A DNA stretch of 64,000 bases from Welwitschia mirabilis. Its lineage: Eukaryota; Gnetophyta; Gnetopsida; Welwitschiales. This document shows, piece by piece, positions 13,150 through 24,479 of the stretch. The position numbers and the translations under genes are program-made. The DNA lies in assembly GCA_051453625.1 (NCBI GenBank), contig JBOZIK010000001.1:269123870-269187869 (forward strand). Reading direction: 5' to 3'. Under the pieces are notes generated by a model. It did no database searches and was not told the DNA's origin. It saw only the letters and a list, made by a program, of their open reading frames with translations. How positions within the stretch are numbered: position 1 is the first letter of the stretch; each line of letters begins with the position of its first letter.

Positions 13150-13200
13150 AGGTTAAGTATTTTCTTAGATCTTAATCGATCTAAGGTTTAGAACCCTATA

Positions 13201-13848
13201 ATGAATTTTTTCTCTGATGACTTTTCAAATATTTCCCTCCTAGACATCTGCACTTTTATATGTATATTTTGGATAGCATATGGATATATTTTCAAATAGA
13301 TATTAACTAGTGGAAACACATAGGAGTTAAGTAAAAGTGATAAAAGAAATGCTCAAAAATCTGAAAAAGAAAGGAGACTTTCCTTTATGGAACTTATGCC
13401 TCCTTTACAAAATGTGCCCAATAGATTAGATCATGATTACCTTGATGTGATAACTAAAGAACAAGATGAGCTTAAAGATACCTGTCAAGAGCTATACCAA
13501 GAATGTAAAAAAATCACTAAAAAGATAAATGATCTAAACAAGATTATAAAATCTCTCACCAAGGATAATAAGGAAATGAAATTAATTTTAAAAGAATCAA
13601 ATCAAAAAAAATCAAATCTCACTCTACAGGTAAAAGAGTTATCTTATTTTGTTAATAAATTTTTAGGTGGATCTACCAAATTAAAATAGATGCTTGAAGT
13701 TTAAAAACTTATTGATAACAAGTCAGGTATTGGCTTCATATCTCAAATACCTCAAAGGTAACAATATCAGGTCACTAGTGATGGTAATTTTCCTTTAAAA
13801 GTTACTTGTCTTTTTTGTAGAAGAATTGGTCATTTAAAACTCATGTGC
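13201..13848 (+). pseudogene. element A gag remnant: coiled coil and distal zinc knuckle
   Basis: The Gag start (ATG 13201, MNFFSDDFSN...) corresponds to the starts in B1 and B2. After about 40 codons the sequence jumps to ERRLSFMELMPPLQN, which in B lies after the first zinc knuckle. So the RNA-binding N-terminal Gag domain and knuckle (about 0.9 kb in B) are deleted. The open stretch 13387-13689 encodes about 100 residues, rich in K, E and L with a heptad-like pattern, typical of the Sirevirus Gag coiled coil. A C-x2-C-x4-H-x4-C knuckle (CLFCRRIGHLKLMC) follows at 13807-13848. Gag would normally form the particle, so this element could not make its own. Confidence 0.8.
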
Positions 13849-13969
13849 AATGCTAGAAACTTAATGTTGTTTTCAAACTTAGTTAGTACCTTTCTGTTTG
13901 AATTTATTTCTAAAGGAGGTACCCAATGTAAGTCTTGAAAAACTATGTGGGTGAAAGATAGTGATCTTA

Positions 13970-14345
13970 AAAGTCTTTTAATTCAGACATCTTTCAAGCT
14001 TTCAAATAGCACAAGTTGATATCTAGATAGTTGGTGTTTAAGGGATATGATAGGAGATAAATCCAGATTCAAGTAACTAAGCAACATTAATGGAGAAAAG
14101 GTAACTTTTGAAGATAATGGATAAGTAAAAATAGAATGCATTGGAAGCATTGGTGGACATAACCTTCCTAGATTAATGAACTTTTATATGTAAATGGTTT
14201 AAAGCATAATTTATTGATCATCAGTTAAATTTTTGACAAAGGTCAAAAAGTAGTTTTTGATAAATCAAAATGTAAAATTTTGCATGGAAAATCAAATGAT
14301 GTAATTCTTAGAGCAATTAGAATAGACAACATATGTAGCATAGAT
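13970..14345 (+). pseudogene. element A protease / pre-integrase region
   Basis: The copia protease core appears as YLDSWCLRDMIGDKS (14020-14064). The catalytic D-S-G has become D-S-W (14026-14034), and a TGA stop stands where the family has W just before it. Downstream comes the 'V.FEDNG.VKIE.IG.IGG' block and a stretch equivalent to KSKCKILHGKS in B1. It would have cleaved the polyprotein; it is inactive now. Confidence 0.8.
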
Positions 14346-14384
14346 CAATCATTTTCTCCATGTTAAGTTTTTAAAAGTTCCTCA

Positions 14385-15402
14385 AGAGATATGGCATAAA
14401 CAATTAGATCATGTTAATTATGATCAGTTGAAAATAATTATTCATAAAAACATCATGAAAGGTATCCTTAAGATAAATGTAGAAAAATGAGTCTTATGTA
14501 ATGCATGCCAAAAGGCAAAACAAATTAGGAATTCATACAAAAGTAAAATCCAAATGTCCACATTTATGCCATTATATCTTATTCATATGGATCTAGTAGG
14601 CCTTGCTCAAACTCAAAGTCTAGGTAAAAAATGTTATTTTCTTACCATGGTTGACAATTTCTCTAGATATACTTGGGTAGCGTTCTTGTCAAACAAATAT
14701 AAAGCTTACAAATATTGGGTTGAGATTTATAATAAGATTAAGAACAAAAAGGTGTATACTATAAAAAAAATAAGAAGTAATCATGGGATGAATTTGAGAT
14801 TTTTTTTTTTTTTTTTTTTAGAAATATTACANNNNNNNNNNNNNNNNNNNNNNNNNNNNNNNNNNNNNNNNNNNNNNNNNNNNNNNNNNNNNNNNNNNNN
14901 NNNNNNNNNNNNNNNNNNNNNNNNNNNNNNNNNNNNNNNNNNNNNNNNNNNNNNNNNNNNNNNNNNNNNNNNNNNNNNNNNNNNNNNNNNNNNNNNNNNN
15001 NNNNNNNNNNNNNNNNNNNNNNNNNNNNNNNNNNNNNNNNNNNNNNNNNNNNNNNNNNNNNNNNNNNNNNNNNNNNNNNNNNNNNNNNNNNNNNNNNNNN
15101 NNNNNNNNNNNNNNNNNNNNNNNNNNNNNNNNNNNNNNNNNNNNNNNNNNNNNNNNNNNNNNNNNNNNNNNNNNNNNNNNNNNNNNNNNNNNNNNNNNNN
15201 NNNNNNNNNNNNNNNNNNNNNNNNNNNNNNNNNNNNNNNNNNNNNNNNNNNNNNNNNNNNNNNNNNNNNNNNNNNNNNNNNNNNNNNNNNNNNNNNNNNN
15301 NNNNNNNNNNNNNNNNNNNNNNNNNTAAATGTTAAGGAGGTTTCTAAATCCTTTTGGACTGAGGTAATTAGCATAGTGTGCTACATTATTAATAGAGTTT
15401 AA
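14385..15402 (+). pseudogene. element A integrase (interrupted by a 494-N gap)
   Basis: Zinc-binding part: WHKQLDH (from 14391) and CNACQKAKQ (from 14497) give the HHCC set. Catalytic core: IHMDLVG keeps the first Asp (14590-14592), and VDNFSRYTWV follows. The second catalytic site reads IRSNHG, so D has become N (14779-14781). An 18-T run (about 14802-14819) precedes the gap. Beyond the gap, FWTEV...CYIINRV matches the core's end. The enzyme would insert cDNA into the genome with a 5-bp duplication, as seen around this element. Confidence 0.85.
14832..15325. other. 494-N gap inside element A integrase
   Basis: Preceded by a long T homopolymer. The flanks are not duplicated, and the protein alignment resumes further along in integrase, so real sequence (including the third catalytic residue) is missing. 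Confidence 0.7.
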
Positions 15403-15532
15403 CTTAGACCTGGTATAAACAAAATGTCATATGAGTTATAGAAAAGAAGACAACCTAATGTATCATATTTTAAAGTTTTCAGAAGTAAATGCTATGTGCT
15501 GAAAGATAGAAAACATTTGAACAAATTTGAGT

Positions 15533-15826
15533 CTAAAGCAGACGAAGCTATCTTCTTGGGTTATTAAACTAGAAGTAGAGCCTATCATGTTTTCAAATAA
15601 AGAAGCTTAATAGTAGAAAAATCAATAAANNNNNNNNNNNNNNNNNNNNNNNNNNNNNNNNNNNNNNNNNNNNNNNNNNNNNNNNNNNNNNNNNNNNNNN
15701 NNNNNNNNNNNNNNNNNNNNNNNNNNNNNCTAAAGCAGACGAAGCTATCTTCTTTTTTTATTAAACTAGAAGTAGAGCCTATCATGTTTTAAAATAAAGA
15801 AGCTTAATAGTAGAAAAATCAATAAA
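15533..15826. other. 100-N gap (15630-15729) with duplicated flanks
   Basis: About 95 bases beginning 'ctaaagcagacgaagctatc' occur before and after the Ns with few differences. It lies between integrase and RT and probably adds a false duplication to the pol frame. Confidence 0.75.
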
Positions 15827-16099
15827 TGTATAAATTGATGAGATTGACACAAGATCAAACTACAGAGATGAAGAGGAAGTCATAACCTTAAGTATTCCCA
15901 TATCCAATGAAGGTTTTACCAAAAGTAATGAAGTTATAGTAAAAGAAGGCATACCAAAAGATCCCAAACTTCTTAAAGATCATCCTTCAAAATCTATTAT
16001 TAGATAAGTTAGCTCAGAAATAAAGACAAGATAATCTATGAAAAATTTATGTGCTCACATTTGTTATGTTTCAAAGATAAAACTCAAGAAATTTGAAGA

Positions 16100-16960
16100 A
16101 GCACAAATTCATGATGAATGGATGATGACAATGCAATATGAGTTACAACAATTCAAAAGAAATGATGTTTAAAAGCTAGTAAAGAGGCCAAAAGATAAAA
16201 ATATCATTGGAACTAAATGGATTTTTAAAAAAAATGTGATGAAGAAAATAATGTCATTAAAAACAAGGCAATATTAGTAGCACAAGGTTATAATCAAATA
16301 AAAGGAATTAATATGAGAGGAACTTTTGCTTTAGTTTCAAGACTGGATAGCATTAGAATGTTTTTATCTTTTGTAGCTTTCAAAAATTTTGAAATTTTAT
16401 CAAATAGATGTGAAGAGTGCTTTTCTAAATGGTACATTAATTGAAGAAGTCTATGTAGAACAACCATAAGGTTTTATTCATCCTCATAAAATTGATCATA
16501 TATATAGACTTAAGAAAGTCTTGTATGAAGTAAAACAAGATCCAAAAGCTTAGTATAAGAAGCTAGCTCTCTTTTTAAATGAAAATGGATATATTCGAGG
16601 AACTATAGACAAAACCTTATTTGTAAATAACTTGAAAAAAGATTTCATTATTATATAGATTTATATAGATAATATTATCTTTGATGCCTCAAATAAAAAG
16701 CTCTCAAAAGAATTTAATGATAAATCAATTTGAAATAAGTATGCTTGGTGAAGTAAAAATGTTTCCTGGACTTCAGATCGAGTAATCTAAAGATGGAATA
16801 TTTATTTCTCAATCCAAATACACAAGATATTTAATCAAACACTTTGGATTAGAAAACGCAAAAACAACTAACACTCCTATATCTACATCATGTAAAGTAA
16901 GTTTGGATGAAAATAACAAACTCATAGATCAAAAATTTAGAAAAGTATGATTGGTAATTT
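16100..16960 (+). pseudogene. element A reverse transcriptase
   Basis: Blocks in order: MMTMQYELQQFKRNDV, KNIIGTKWIFK, the IDVKSAFLNG-type block near 16400, then the catalytic strand IYIDNIIF at 16659-16682. The second Asp of the YxDD site is Asn here (YIDN, 16662-16673). Several stops and at least two frameshifts are present. The enzyme would copy element RNA into DNA. Clearly copia RT by block order; not functional. Confidence 0.85.
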
Positions 16961-17580
16961 ATTATATTTAACCACAAGTAGACTGGATATTATATTTAGT
17001 GTTGGAGTTTATGCAAGGCATCAATCCTAATCAAACGAATCACATCTTTAAGCATTAAAAAGAATAATCAAGTATGTAAAAGGTAGATTTTATTATGGCT
17101 TATGATATCCCACTGATACATCTTTCAAACTTGCAAGTTTTAGTGATGTAAATTAGACTGGTTGCAGAGATGATAGAAAGAGCACAAGTATAAATTATTT
17201 TCTATTAGGTTCTTATTTTGTAGGATGGATAAGTAAGAAACAAAACTCTATTTCTCTCTCTACTACAGAAGCAAAATATATTCTAGCAGGTAGTTGTTGC
17301 ACTCACCTTTTATGGATGAAAGAAATGCTAAAGGATTTTGGTATTAATTTTGAATAGGTCCCTATTTTTTGTAACAACACTAGTGCTATCAACATATTGA
17401 AAAATCCTAATCAACACTCAATAATGAAGCATATTGTGCTAAGACATCATTTCCTATGAGACCAAGTCGAAAAAGGTCACATCTCTATGAACTTTATATC
17501 TTTGAACTAATAACTGGTAGATATTTTTACTAAATCCCTAAATTTTGATACTTTTCTTCATCTTAAACATGATTTGGGGA
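16961..17580 (+). pseudogene. element A RNase H and pol C-terminus
   Basis: RDDRKSTS and then SKKQNSISLSTTEAKY (about 17230-17282) mark copia RNase H. AGSCCTHLLWMKEMLKDFG follows, then the tail with CNNTSAI, KHIVLRHHFL and LVDIFTKSL. This is the standard end of copia pol. In-frame stops interrupt it. After it come about 690 bases of non-coding DNA up to the 3' LTR, and no additional gene like the one in B1 and B2. Confidence 0.85.
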
Positions 17581-17793
17581 TTATCCTACCATCTTATGGC
17601 TAATTATAGGATAGTCAATTAGGTTGATCGATCGATTTAAAAAACTTAGTTGCCTGGACCCTCTAAGTTTTATAGCTATCCTAGTGAAAGTCGTCAATGC
17701 AGAACAAAAAAATTTTTTGTAATACTTACTTTCATCTATTTTTTTTTTTGTTATCTAATTTTATTTTATTTGTAATCTTTTGTCATTAATGTC

Positions 17794-17806
17794 AAAAGGA
17801 GGAGAA
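17794..17806 (+). promoter_or_regulatory. internal polypurine tract of element A
   Basis: AAAAGGAGGAGAA, preceded by 'ttaatgtc', lies about 470 bases before the terminal tract and has the same leading context. B1 (41922-41932) and B2 (53245-53258) have it at the matching place, just after their last ORF. Doubled tracts downstream of the coding region are a known Sirevirus trait. Confidence 0.6.
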
Positions 17807-18264
17807 TTAGTTATTTGTTACTAAATGTTTTTCATATGATTTCATATGTGTGCTCTTAATGAGAACTTTTCTATTTTGCACAAAATTGTTTTTAATTGGT
17901 GTCTCAAATCCTCTTGTACTAATATAAATCATATGTGCTTAATATGATATGTTTCTCTATTAGTATCATAAGTTCTTAACTTAAAAAGTTTAAATTCTTT
18001 TAATGTTGGAAATAAATTTTAATATGTGACATTTGATAAAAGTGTTAAATAGTTTACATAAACACATTATGCTTTTCATAAAGTTATGCCCTTAACCTTT
18101 CAAATGTGCATATTAAATTTGTTTCATTTCAAGCACAAAATTTAATTATTTAAAATGTTCTAACTTGTTTCAAAAAGTGTATTAATCTATAATAGGCATT
18201 TTTTAATAAGGAGTTTTTAAAAGTTCTAATTTATCCTAACTAAGTATTATTTGCCATCATTGTC

Positions 18265-18273
18265 AAAGGGGGA
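18265..18273 (+). promoter_or_regulatory. terminal polypurine tract of element A
   Basis: AAAGGGGGA ends three bases before the TG of the 3' LTR, in the context 'cattgtcaaagggggacat'. It would prime plus-strand DNA synthesis. Confidence 0.85.
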
Positions 18274-18276
18274 CAT

Positions 18277-19738
18277 TGTTAGATTATTTTTTATCAATTG
18301 ATGTCAAACTAATGTTTTCTATATAGCAAATGTTTTGTATTTTACACAGAATATGTTAATTACTTACAGGTTAAAAGATAAAACCAAAACCATCAAATTC
18401 TAAGCACTAGAAACCTGTCAATTCTTTTACACTCTTGAGGGGTCGACCAGATTTTCAAGGGGTTGACCATACCTGAAGTAAATAGAAAATGAATTGCATC
18501 TAGAGGGGTCAACTAGATTTCTGTTGGAGTCAAATAGACGTATAACCTTAAGAGCCAGTGCCCCTAGACTGAATGACAAGGGGTCAATCAAATTTATGAT
18601 GGGGTTGACTGGATCTGTGAACTAAGGAACAGTACTCCTAAACTAATTATCAAGAGGTCAACTAAACATATGATGGGATTGACTAGACCTAAGAACTATG
18701 TAGCTAATACTTTAAATCCAATCATCATGAGGTTGATTGAACACCTCAAGGGGTCGATTGGACCTGATATTAGAAATTGGAAATAATTTTATTAGGTTAA
18801 GTAAGTGACTGGATATTATTGCGGGGGACCAGACTAAGGTTGACCAGACTCAAATGGGATCGATCAGATATGAAGACGTAAGAAATTAGGGTGATCAAAA
18901 TTTTCACTCTAGCAACCTGTGTAAGTCACAGCACCAGATGGGTTCAATCAGACTTTTGAGGGGTCAACCGAATGGAACAGAACTAAAATTTTCTAGTCAT
19001 TATGTATCTATTATGTAGCCATTGGATAGCCATTTTCTAGCTGTTTATAGCCATTGAAAGTATATTTCACATGTAATAAACCCTAAAAGCCTTCCAATAT
19101 AAATAGCCAAGAGATAGATGACTATAGAATCTTTTGAAACTATTTTCAATTATGTTAATATATTGGATCTAAGGAACGAGCACTGTAATTTTGTGATATT
19201 CACTATTGTATCTTGGCCTCTATACTTTTGAGTAGGAAAGATCTTCCATCTGTATCATTTCTATAATCAAGGTTAGATCCTATGCTTCATCCATTTTACA
19301 TCTATAGAAGAAGAACTCCATCAATCCTACTGAATCAAGAACTAGTGAAATTTGTGCATCACGGCATTCTTATCATCACTACTACATACTCTGAAAGTTG
19401 AGACTGAGCCTATAAAAGTCTATTTGTAAAGGTTACAAGTAAATCTATAATACATGGAAGAGTTAATAAAGATCTAGATCTAGCTTGGGAATAAGTTTAT
19501 CAGTGAGAGTTGAGTAGCAGGTTTCCCAAACCACTATAAATCCTATGTGCTTCTTTTTAATACTTTTGTGCTTTTAGTTAATATTTATTTACTTCTATTA
19601 ATTTCTTTTTTCATGAACATTTTAGATTAGTTAATTATTATGTGCAAGTTTTTTGTTTAATCTTGGATTCCTTTAAAAATATGGTGTTATATTTTTAAGA
19701 ACCTATTCACCCTCCATCTAGGGTTCTCAATCCCATCA
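18277..19738 (+). repeat. element A 3' LTR, 1462 bp, gap-free
   Basis: Starts TGTTAGATTAT and ends CTCAATCCCATCA. It is the best reference copy of the family's LTR here, since it has no gap. About 14 GGGGTCGACC-type motifs lie at 18435-18970. A TATAAATAG box is at 19098-19106. Near 19390-19440 it has a single copy of the block that is multiplied in B1, B2 and C. Confidence 0.92.
19098..19106 (+). promoter_or_regulatory. TATA box in element A 3' LTR
   Basis: TATAAATAG in 'ccaatataaatagccaagag'. Same relative position as in the 5' LTR, with a CCAAT-like sequence directly upstream. Confidence 0.6.
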
Positions 19739-19743
19739 CACAT
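19739..19743. repeat. target-site duplication of element A (right), CACAT
   Basis: Identical to 10854-10858. Removing A and one copy rejoins the minus-strand G1 frame between gag and protease. Confidence 0.85.
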
Positions 19744-21400
19744 ATCTTTAAGGAATTTTATGTAGGAAGGTACCTTTTTAATCGCTTGATAGAAATGTTA
19801 ATTTTAACTTCTGTAAAAATTTCTAAGGCCTTAAGTTATTGTTTCTCAATGTTTTCCTTCCTAAAATGTTATACAAAAGGCAAAGGCTCTTTGTATGTAG
19901 GTAGCAATTGTTTAAAGTCTATTCTTTTCTTTAGCTTGGGGAAAAGGTAAAGGTTCTTAATAAGGAGTTTTATCCCTTTCTTTTACTTTTCCCTCATCTT
20001 TATATTTATTCCTCTATTAACCCTTGATTAATCTCTATGCCACTTCTAATATGAATTACTTTTATTTGGTCTAAGTGGTTTAATCCTAATTCTAGAAATC
20101 TAACTTGCTTAGGATTTGATTGAACATTCATGAGGAGTTTTTCTATTTTTCTTTGTTTTATTTATGAAAGGATATGGATGGCAATTGTTTATATTTAAAG
20201 TGTGCTTTAATCAAGTCTTTGACTTTTTTGAGCTTGTGATTCCATAAACATTTTGAAAGTTTCATCTAATAAACGAGATGGTGATGATTTTTGGCAATTG
20301 ATTTCAAATGAATAGGAGAAGGATGAAGGATATGCATTTATCGATTGATTAATTTAATTATCTTACTTCCAGGAAAAATTAGGATGATTCCTCCAATTAG
20401 GATTATATGTGTTTGAATATGGATCTTTTTTGTTTTTCTCTTTCTTTTTCTTTTTTTTCCTCTTTTTTTGCCATTTTTTTCCTATTTTCTTAGCTTATTC
20501 ATTACCAATATTTTAAAGTAAGGAGATGGAAGGACATTTAGTTTTTTGGTTAATATCAATGTAGCAAATCAAACATTCAAGCTTAATGACCATGAATGGG
20601 GGTAAAGGTGAGGTGGTTAAAGATTCTAGTTTTCTTACTAATTTATCTATTTTGTTATTCATTTTAAAAGTCTCAGAATTCTTAAAAACACTTGTTGACC
20701 TAAGTAGATGATGTGATCTTGAAGGTTTACTAAGCTTTTCCTAAATTTTTGAGCTCTTAGCTAAACTTTCTAAGTACTTCCAAACCTTATCTAAGTGCAT
20801 GTTAAGAAAATTATCTTGGCTCATCATCTCAACTTATTATTAATTATTAGTGGATAACCCATTGTAGAAGAAACTTATTTTTCTACCTAGCTCAAAAACA
20901 TGTTAGAAACATTTTAATAAAAGGTATTTAAATCATTCTAAGATCTAGGAAAAAGTTTAATAATCTTTTATTGAAAATTCATAATTTATTTTCTTAGGCA
21001 TTTGTCTTATGATTGGAAAAGAATTTATAGATGAAATCTTTACTCAAGTCTACCTAGATTTTAATGGAAAATTATTTTAGAGTGTACAACTCAGATATCT
21101 TTTTTTATTTCAAGTAAAAGGAGAATGAAATAAGCCTAATTGTATCATGAATATTAGGGTACTGAGGGATGGTTGATAGGATGCACTTGAATTCTTTGAG
21201 ATGGAGGTATGGATCCTTAGACTCTAATCCATGTAATTGAGATAACAATTGGATGGTTTAAGGCTTAATTTCTAATCTTTAATTAATGAATGGTGGCACT
21301 ATGCAAGAGGGTGTTCCTAGACTTTATGGTTGGAGGTAATCATGAAGGCTTTACCTAGATTAGTTAGTAACAGTAGTGAGGTAAGATTATTATTTGGCTA
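19744..21400 (-). pseudogene. G1 gag (gypsy nucleocapsid polyprotein)
   Basis: On the minus strand, near 21000-21100, DLSKDFIYKFFSNHKTNA and then the stretch leading to FLLQWVIH correspond to the plant gypsy Gag core (Retrotrans_gag: 'L...FL..FF......L...I..F.Q', later 'FYNGL'). At 19770-19850, ALEIFTEVKINISI and YLPTY.KFLKD match the conserved Gag-protease linker 'FLEVFKKLHINIPF...MPSYVKFMKD'. Gag would form the particle. Stops are common, so it is dead. It stops at the element A target site and resumes as protease at 10858. Confidence 0.75.
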
Positions 21401-22478
21401 CTTCTTAGGTGAATAATATGTCATTAATCTATTAAGTATCCCCTGATTAGACAAAGATGCATTGAATGGATATTAAAGGTTAAGTGATTTATTCATGTTT
21501 CATTATGGTTATTGTGATGAAGTAGTTTGTTAATTAGCTTGGTTGTTTTGGTTATTTTACTTATTTTAGGAGGATGAGGTTTGGTCTCTCTAGGAATTAT
21601 CATGAGCTCAATTTTTAATTTTTTACATCCTTTGTGATCTCTATAGGGGTCCATGTTGTTGTGAATTAGTATTCTGGTTTTATCATAGGTTCAGGTCACG
21701 CAAGAATAAGTTTAGAAGTTTACAAGTAGATTTTAAATAGTTTTCAAATCGGTTTTCATAGAGCCTATAAGTCAATTGTATTTCAAAGATTGCACAAATG
21801 GTTTTATTAAAAACTAAGGATATTTTGGGCTAAAAGGTCAACAAAACTAGTGAGGGCATGCAATGATGTTGATCAAGTTACAAGTTACAGATTTAGTTTT
21901 CATACATAGATTTATTGATCTCATGTAGAATTATTATAGCAACAATGTCGCAATGAATTAGAACCAACATGAAAAATTTGAATAAAACCAAATCCAATAT
22001 TATTGAAATTGTGAGAAAACTTTTAAGAGAATTTTAATGTTTTGCTGAAATAGTGAAAACACAAAAAATAGAAACAAAAAAACACATAAAAACATGGAAA
22101 TAAAGAAAATAATACAAAGCAATGTAAAGTTAATTAAAAATTTTAAAGGTTTTTAAGTTTTTTAAGCTCTAAAATCAACCTATAAACAAACATTAGAAAT
22201 ATACAAAATAATTTATAAATTAACTAAAAATAGACTTAAAAATAAGCTGGACTAGTTTGCATAATACTAAAAGGACCAATACCAACCACTGGAAAGAGGT
22301 TAAAAAAGGAAATACACAAAAGGAAAAGAAAAAAGAACCATCTTGAGTATCACTAAAAAAAGGACTAGTACCTACCACTAGAGAAATAAAAACTATGTCT
22401 AAAACTTGTGAGGAAAAAAAATAGTACTCCTCTAAGCTACTCTCATATCATTCTCCTAGGAAAATAGCACAAAAATCT
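21401..22478 (-). other. G1 5' leader, no coding domain seen
   Basis: Lies between gag and the 5' LTR on the minus strand. It contains a repeated phrase ('aaggaccaataccaaccactggaaagag' type, near 22270 and 22360) but no readable protein. Long leaders are common in Athila/Tat gypsy elements. The N-terminal end of gag may reach into it. Confidence 0.45.
22270..22392. repeat. short degenerate direct repeat in the G1 leader
   Basis: 'aaaaggaccaataccaaccactgg' near 22270 and 'aaaaggactagtacctaccactag' near 22360 are about 90 bases apart and similar over 24 positions. Confidence 0.45.
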
Positions 22479-22991
22479 NNNNNNNNNNNNNNNNNNNNNN
22501 NNNNNNNNNNNNNNNNNNNNNNNNNNNNNNNNNNNNNNNNNNNNNNNNNNNNNNNNNNNNNNNNNNNNNNNNNNNNNNNNNNNNNNNNNNNNNNNNNNNN
22601 NNNNNNNNNNNNNNNNNNNNNNNNNNNNNNNNNNNNNNNNNNNNNNNNNNNNNNNNNNNNNNNNNNNNNNNNNNNNNNNNNNNNNNNNNNNNNNNNNNNN
22701 NNNNNNNNNNNNNNNNNNNNNNNNNNNNNNNNNNNNNNNNNNNNNNNNNNNNNNNNNNNNNNNNNNNNNNNNNNNNNNNNNNNNNNNNNNNNNNNNNNNN
22801 NNNNNNNNNNNNNNNNNNNNNNNNNNNNNNNNNNNNNNNNNNNNNNNNNNNNNNNNNNNNNNNNNNNNNNNNNNNNNNNNNNNNNNNNNNNNNNNNNNNN
22901 NNNNNNNNNNNNNNNNNNNNNNNNNNNNNNNNNNNNNNNNNNNNNNNNNNNNNNNNNNNNNNNNNNNNNNNNNNNNNNNNNNNNNNNNNNN
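22479..22991. other. 513-N gap over the G1 primer-binding site
   Basis: The visible right LTR starts at 22992, eight bases into the unit defined by the left LTR. The LTR edge and the primer-binding site must therefore lie in the gap. Flanks are not duplicated. Confidence 0.65.
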
Positions 22992-24307
22992 ATTTAAAGC
23001 TTATTTTGCACTTAGCTATCATTATTCCTTAGGGATAACATGGGTTTAGATTCAAAATTATACTAACTAAACTTTAATGTAGGTTACAAATTTTAAGACA
23101 AAAAAACAAAGAAAGAGATGATTTTAGATTTGAATTTGAACTTCATCTTGAGAAAAGAGGGAATTAAAACTAGCTTTGAGGTATTACCGATTCATCCTAA
23201 GTAATCTTCCACCATAATGTTGTCTAATTGCTTTCTTACAAAATATATAAAACCATTAAGTGCTTTTGATCTAAGTTATGGGGCATAATCTCATCCACCA
23301 TATGATAAATGGTGAATCCAATTAATACTTTAGTCTAAAAATAATAATAAAAAGTAAGTACATCTAAAGTACTCGAGATCTATGACATTAAAAATCTTAG
23401 ATTAAATGATTAAAATTAATTTATATAATTAGAATAAATTCGCTAATTAAAATAGTTATCTGAGCATTTTAATTATAATATTATTCATGAATTGAAATCA
23501 AAAGGAAACAACTTTTGCATTACAAAAAGGAACAACTTTATAGCAAAGAAAAAAAGAAGCAAGAAAGAATTCCTCAACAATCCTCGAAGACTAACTTACT
23601 TTCCTAAAGATTCATCTAGAAAGCCATCACAAGTTATTGCTCTAAGGTTCTACAATTCTCTAAGTCATAGATAATACAATGAAGGGTTTAAGGCTCTTTT
23701 ATAGTGAGACATGGAGGAGATAAGTGGTTATAAACCCTTAGCTTATATTATTAAGTGAATGGTTACATGATTACATTAGATAGGATGGCTTGTCTTCTCT
23801 TTCATTTAGTGAAGATGCTAATAACAATGCCAATACTCGGCTTCAGAGTGATATAACTACTGCCAACCAATAACTATATCATTTGTCTCCATCATCATCC
23901 TAATTAGCCCTACCAACTATTTCTCTGTGAATCCTTATCATCACCACCATGTATCATTAAGAATGTAATTGATTATGATACAGAATTATATTAAGACCAT
24001 AACTACATTTTATCCAATTTTTTATGATAGTCTATAAATATGAATTTGAGGAAAATGAATGTAGAAAGGTCAGTGGCACTGATGCTCCTAGATAGTGGTG
24101 TCAAGATTTTAGCTCTGGTGCTTGTAAGATTAAGTGATGTCTTTTAATTGAGCTTAAGCAATCTAAAAATGTCATGAAAAGTAGTTAAGTTTATAATTAA
24201 TATGAAAATCAATAGAAGACATGTTTTTTATATGAAATTAATTATATTAATGTATTCTATTAAGATTAATTGGTAATTTAAACTTGACAAAAATGTTAAT
24301 TTTTGCA
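22984..24307 (-). repeat. G1 5' LTR (right copy)
   Basis: Collinear with 7249-8560 and in the same orientation, with many substitutions and small indels. It ends ...TTAATTTTTGCA, like the left copy. The first eight bases are hidden in the gap. Small open frames within it (for example 23492-23674) are incidental. Confidence 0.72.
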
Positions 24308-24479
24308 TATGAATAGTTATCCATCAAGTCTTATTTAATCATAACTCTAATACACTTAAATTTCACATCAATGAGATTCAGCCTTACATAGTAAGCTAGA
24401 TTCTAGTCCAAAACTATAACACTTTGATGACATAAAATACATGATATTTCTTATGTTTAATATTAGGATAACACAACAA

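Larger units (their letters stand above)
10859..19738 (+). mobile_element. Ty1/copia element A, Sirevirus-like, complete ends, dead
   Basis: Bounded by LTRs of about 1.46 kb, with TGTTAG...ATCA ends (C to T in the 5' copy), a primer-binding site, two polypurine tracts and a perfect CACAT target duplication. Internal order is gag remnant, protease, integrase, RT, RNase H, which is the copia order. Most of gag (N-terminal part and first zinc knuckle) is missing between the start at 13201 and the coiled coil. Protease, integrase and RT each carry changed catalytic residues. Long LTRs, the gag coiled coil and the doubled polypurine tract fit the Sirevirus lineage. It is inserted in G1 between gag and protease. 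Confidence 0.9.
7249..24307 (-). mobile_element. Ty3/gypsy element G1 (gag-protease only), split by element A
   Basis: Two similar 1.31-kb segments in the same orientation (7249-8560 and about 22984-24307) bound a gypsy gag and protease on the minus strand. Element A plus one target duplication (10859-19743) is inserted between protease and gag. With A removed the internal part is about 5.5 kb, including a 513-N gap over the primer-binding site. I find gag and an Athila/Tat-like retropepsin but no RT, RNase H or integrase. The 1.5 kb between protease and 3' LTR looks non-coding. The LTRs are heavily diverged, so the element is old. Confidence 0.75.

Noticed and set aside
23492-23674. 60-codon frame on the plus strand
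   Set aside because: Lies inside the G1 LTR and is broken in the other LTR copy (about 7790-7960).
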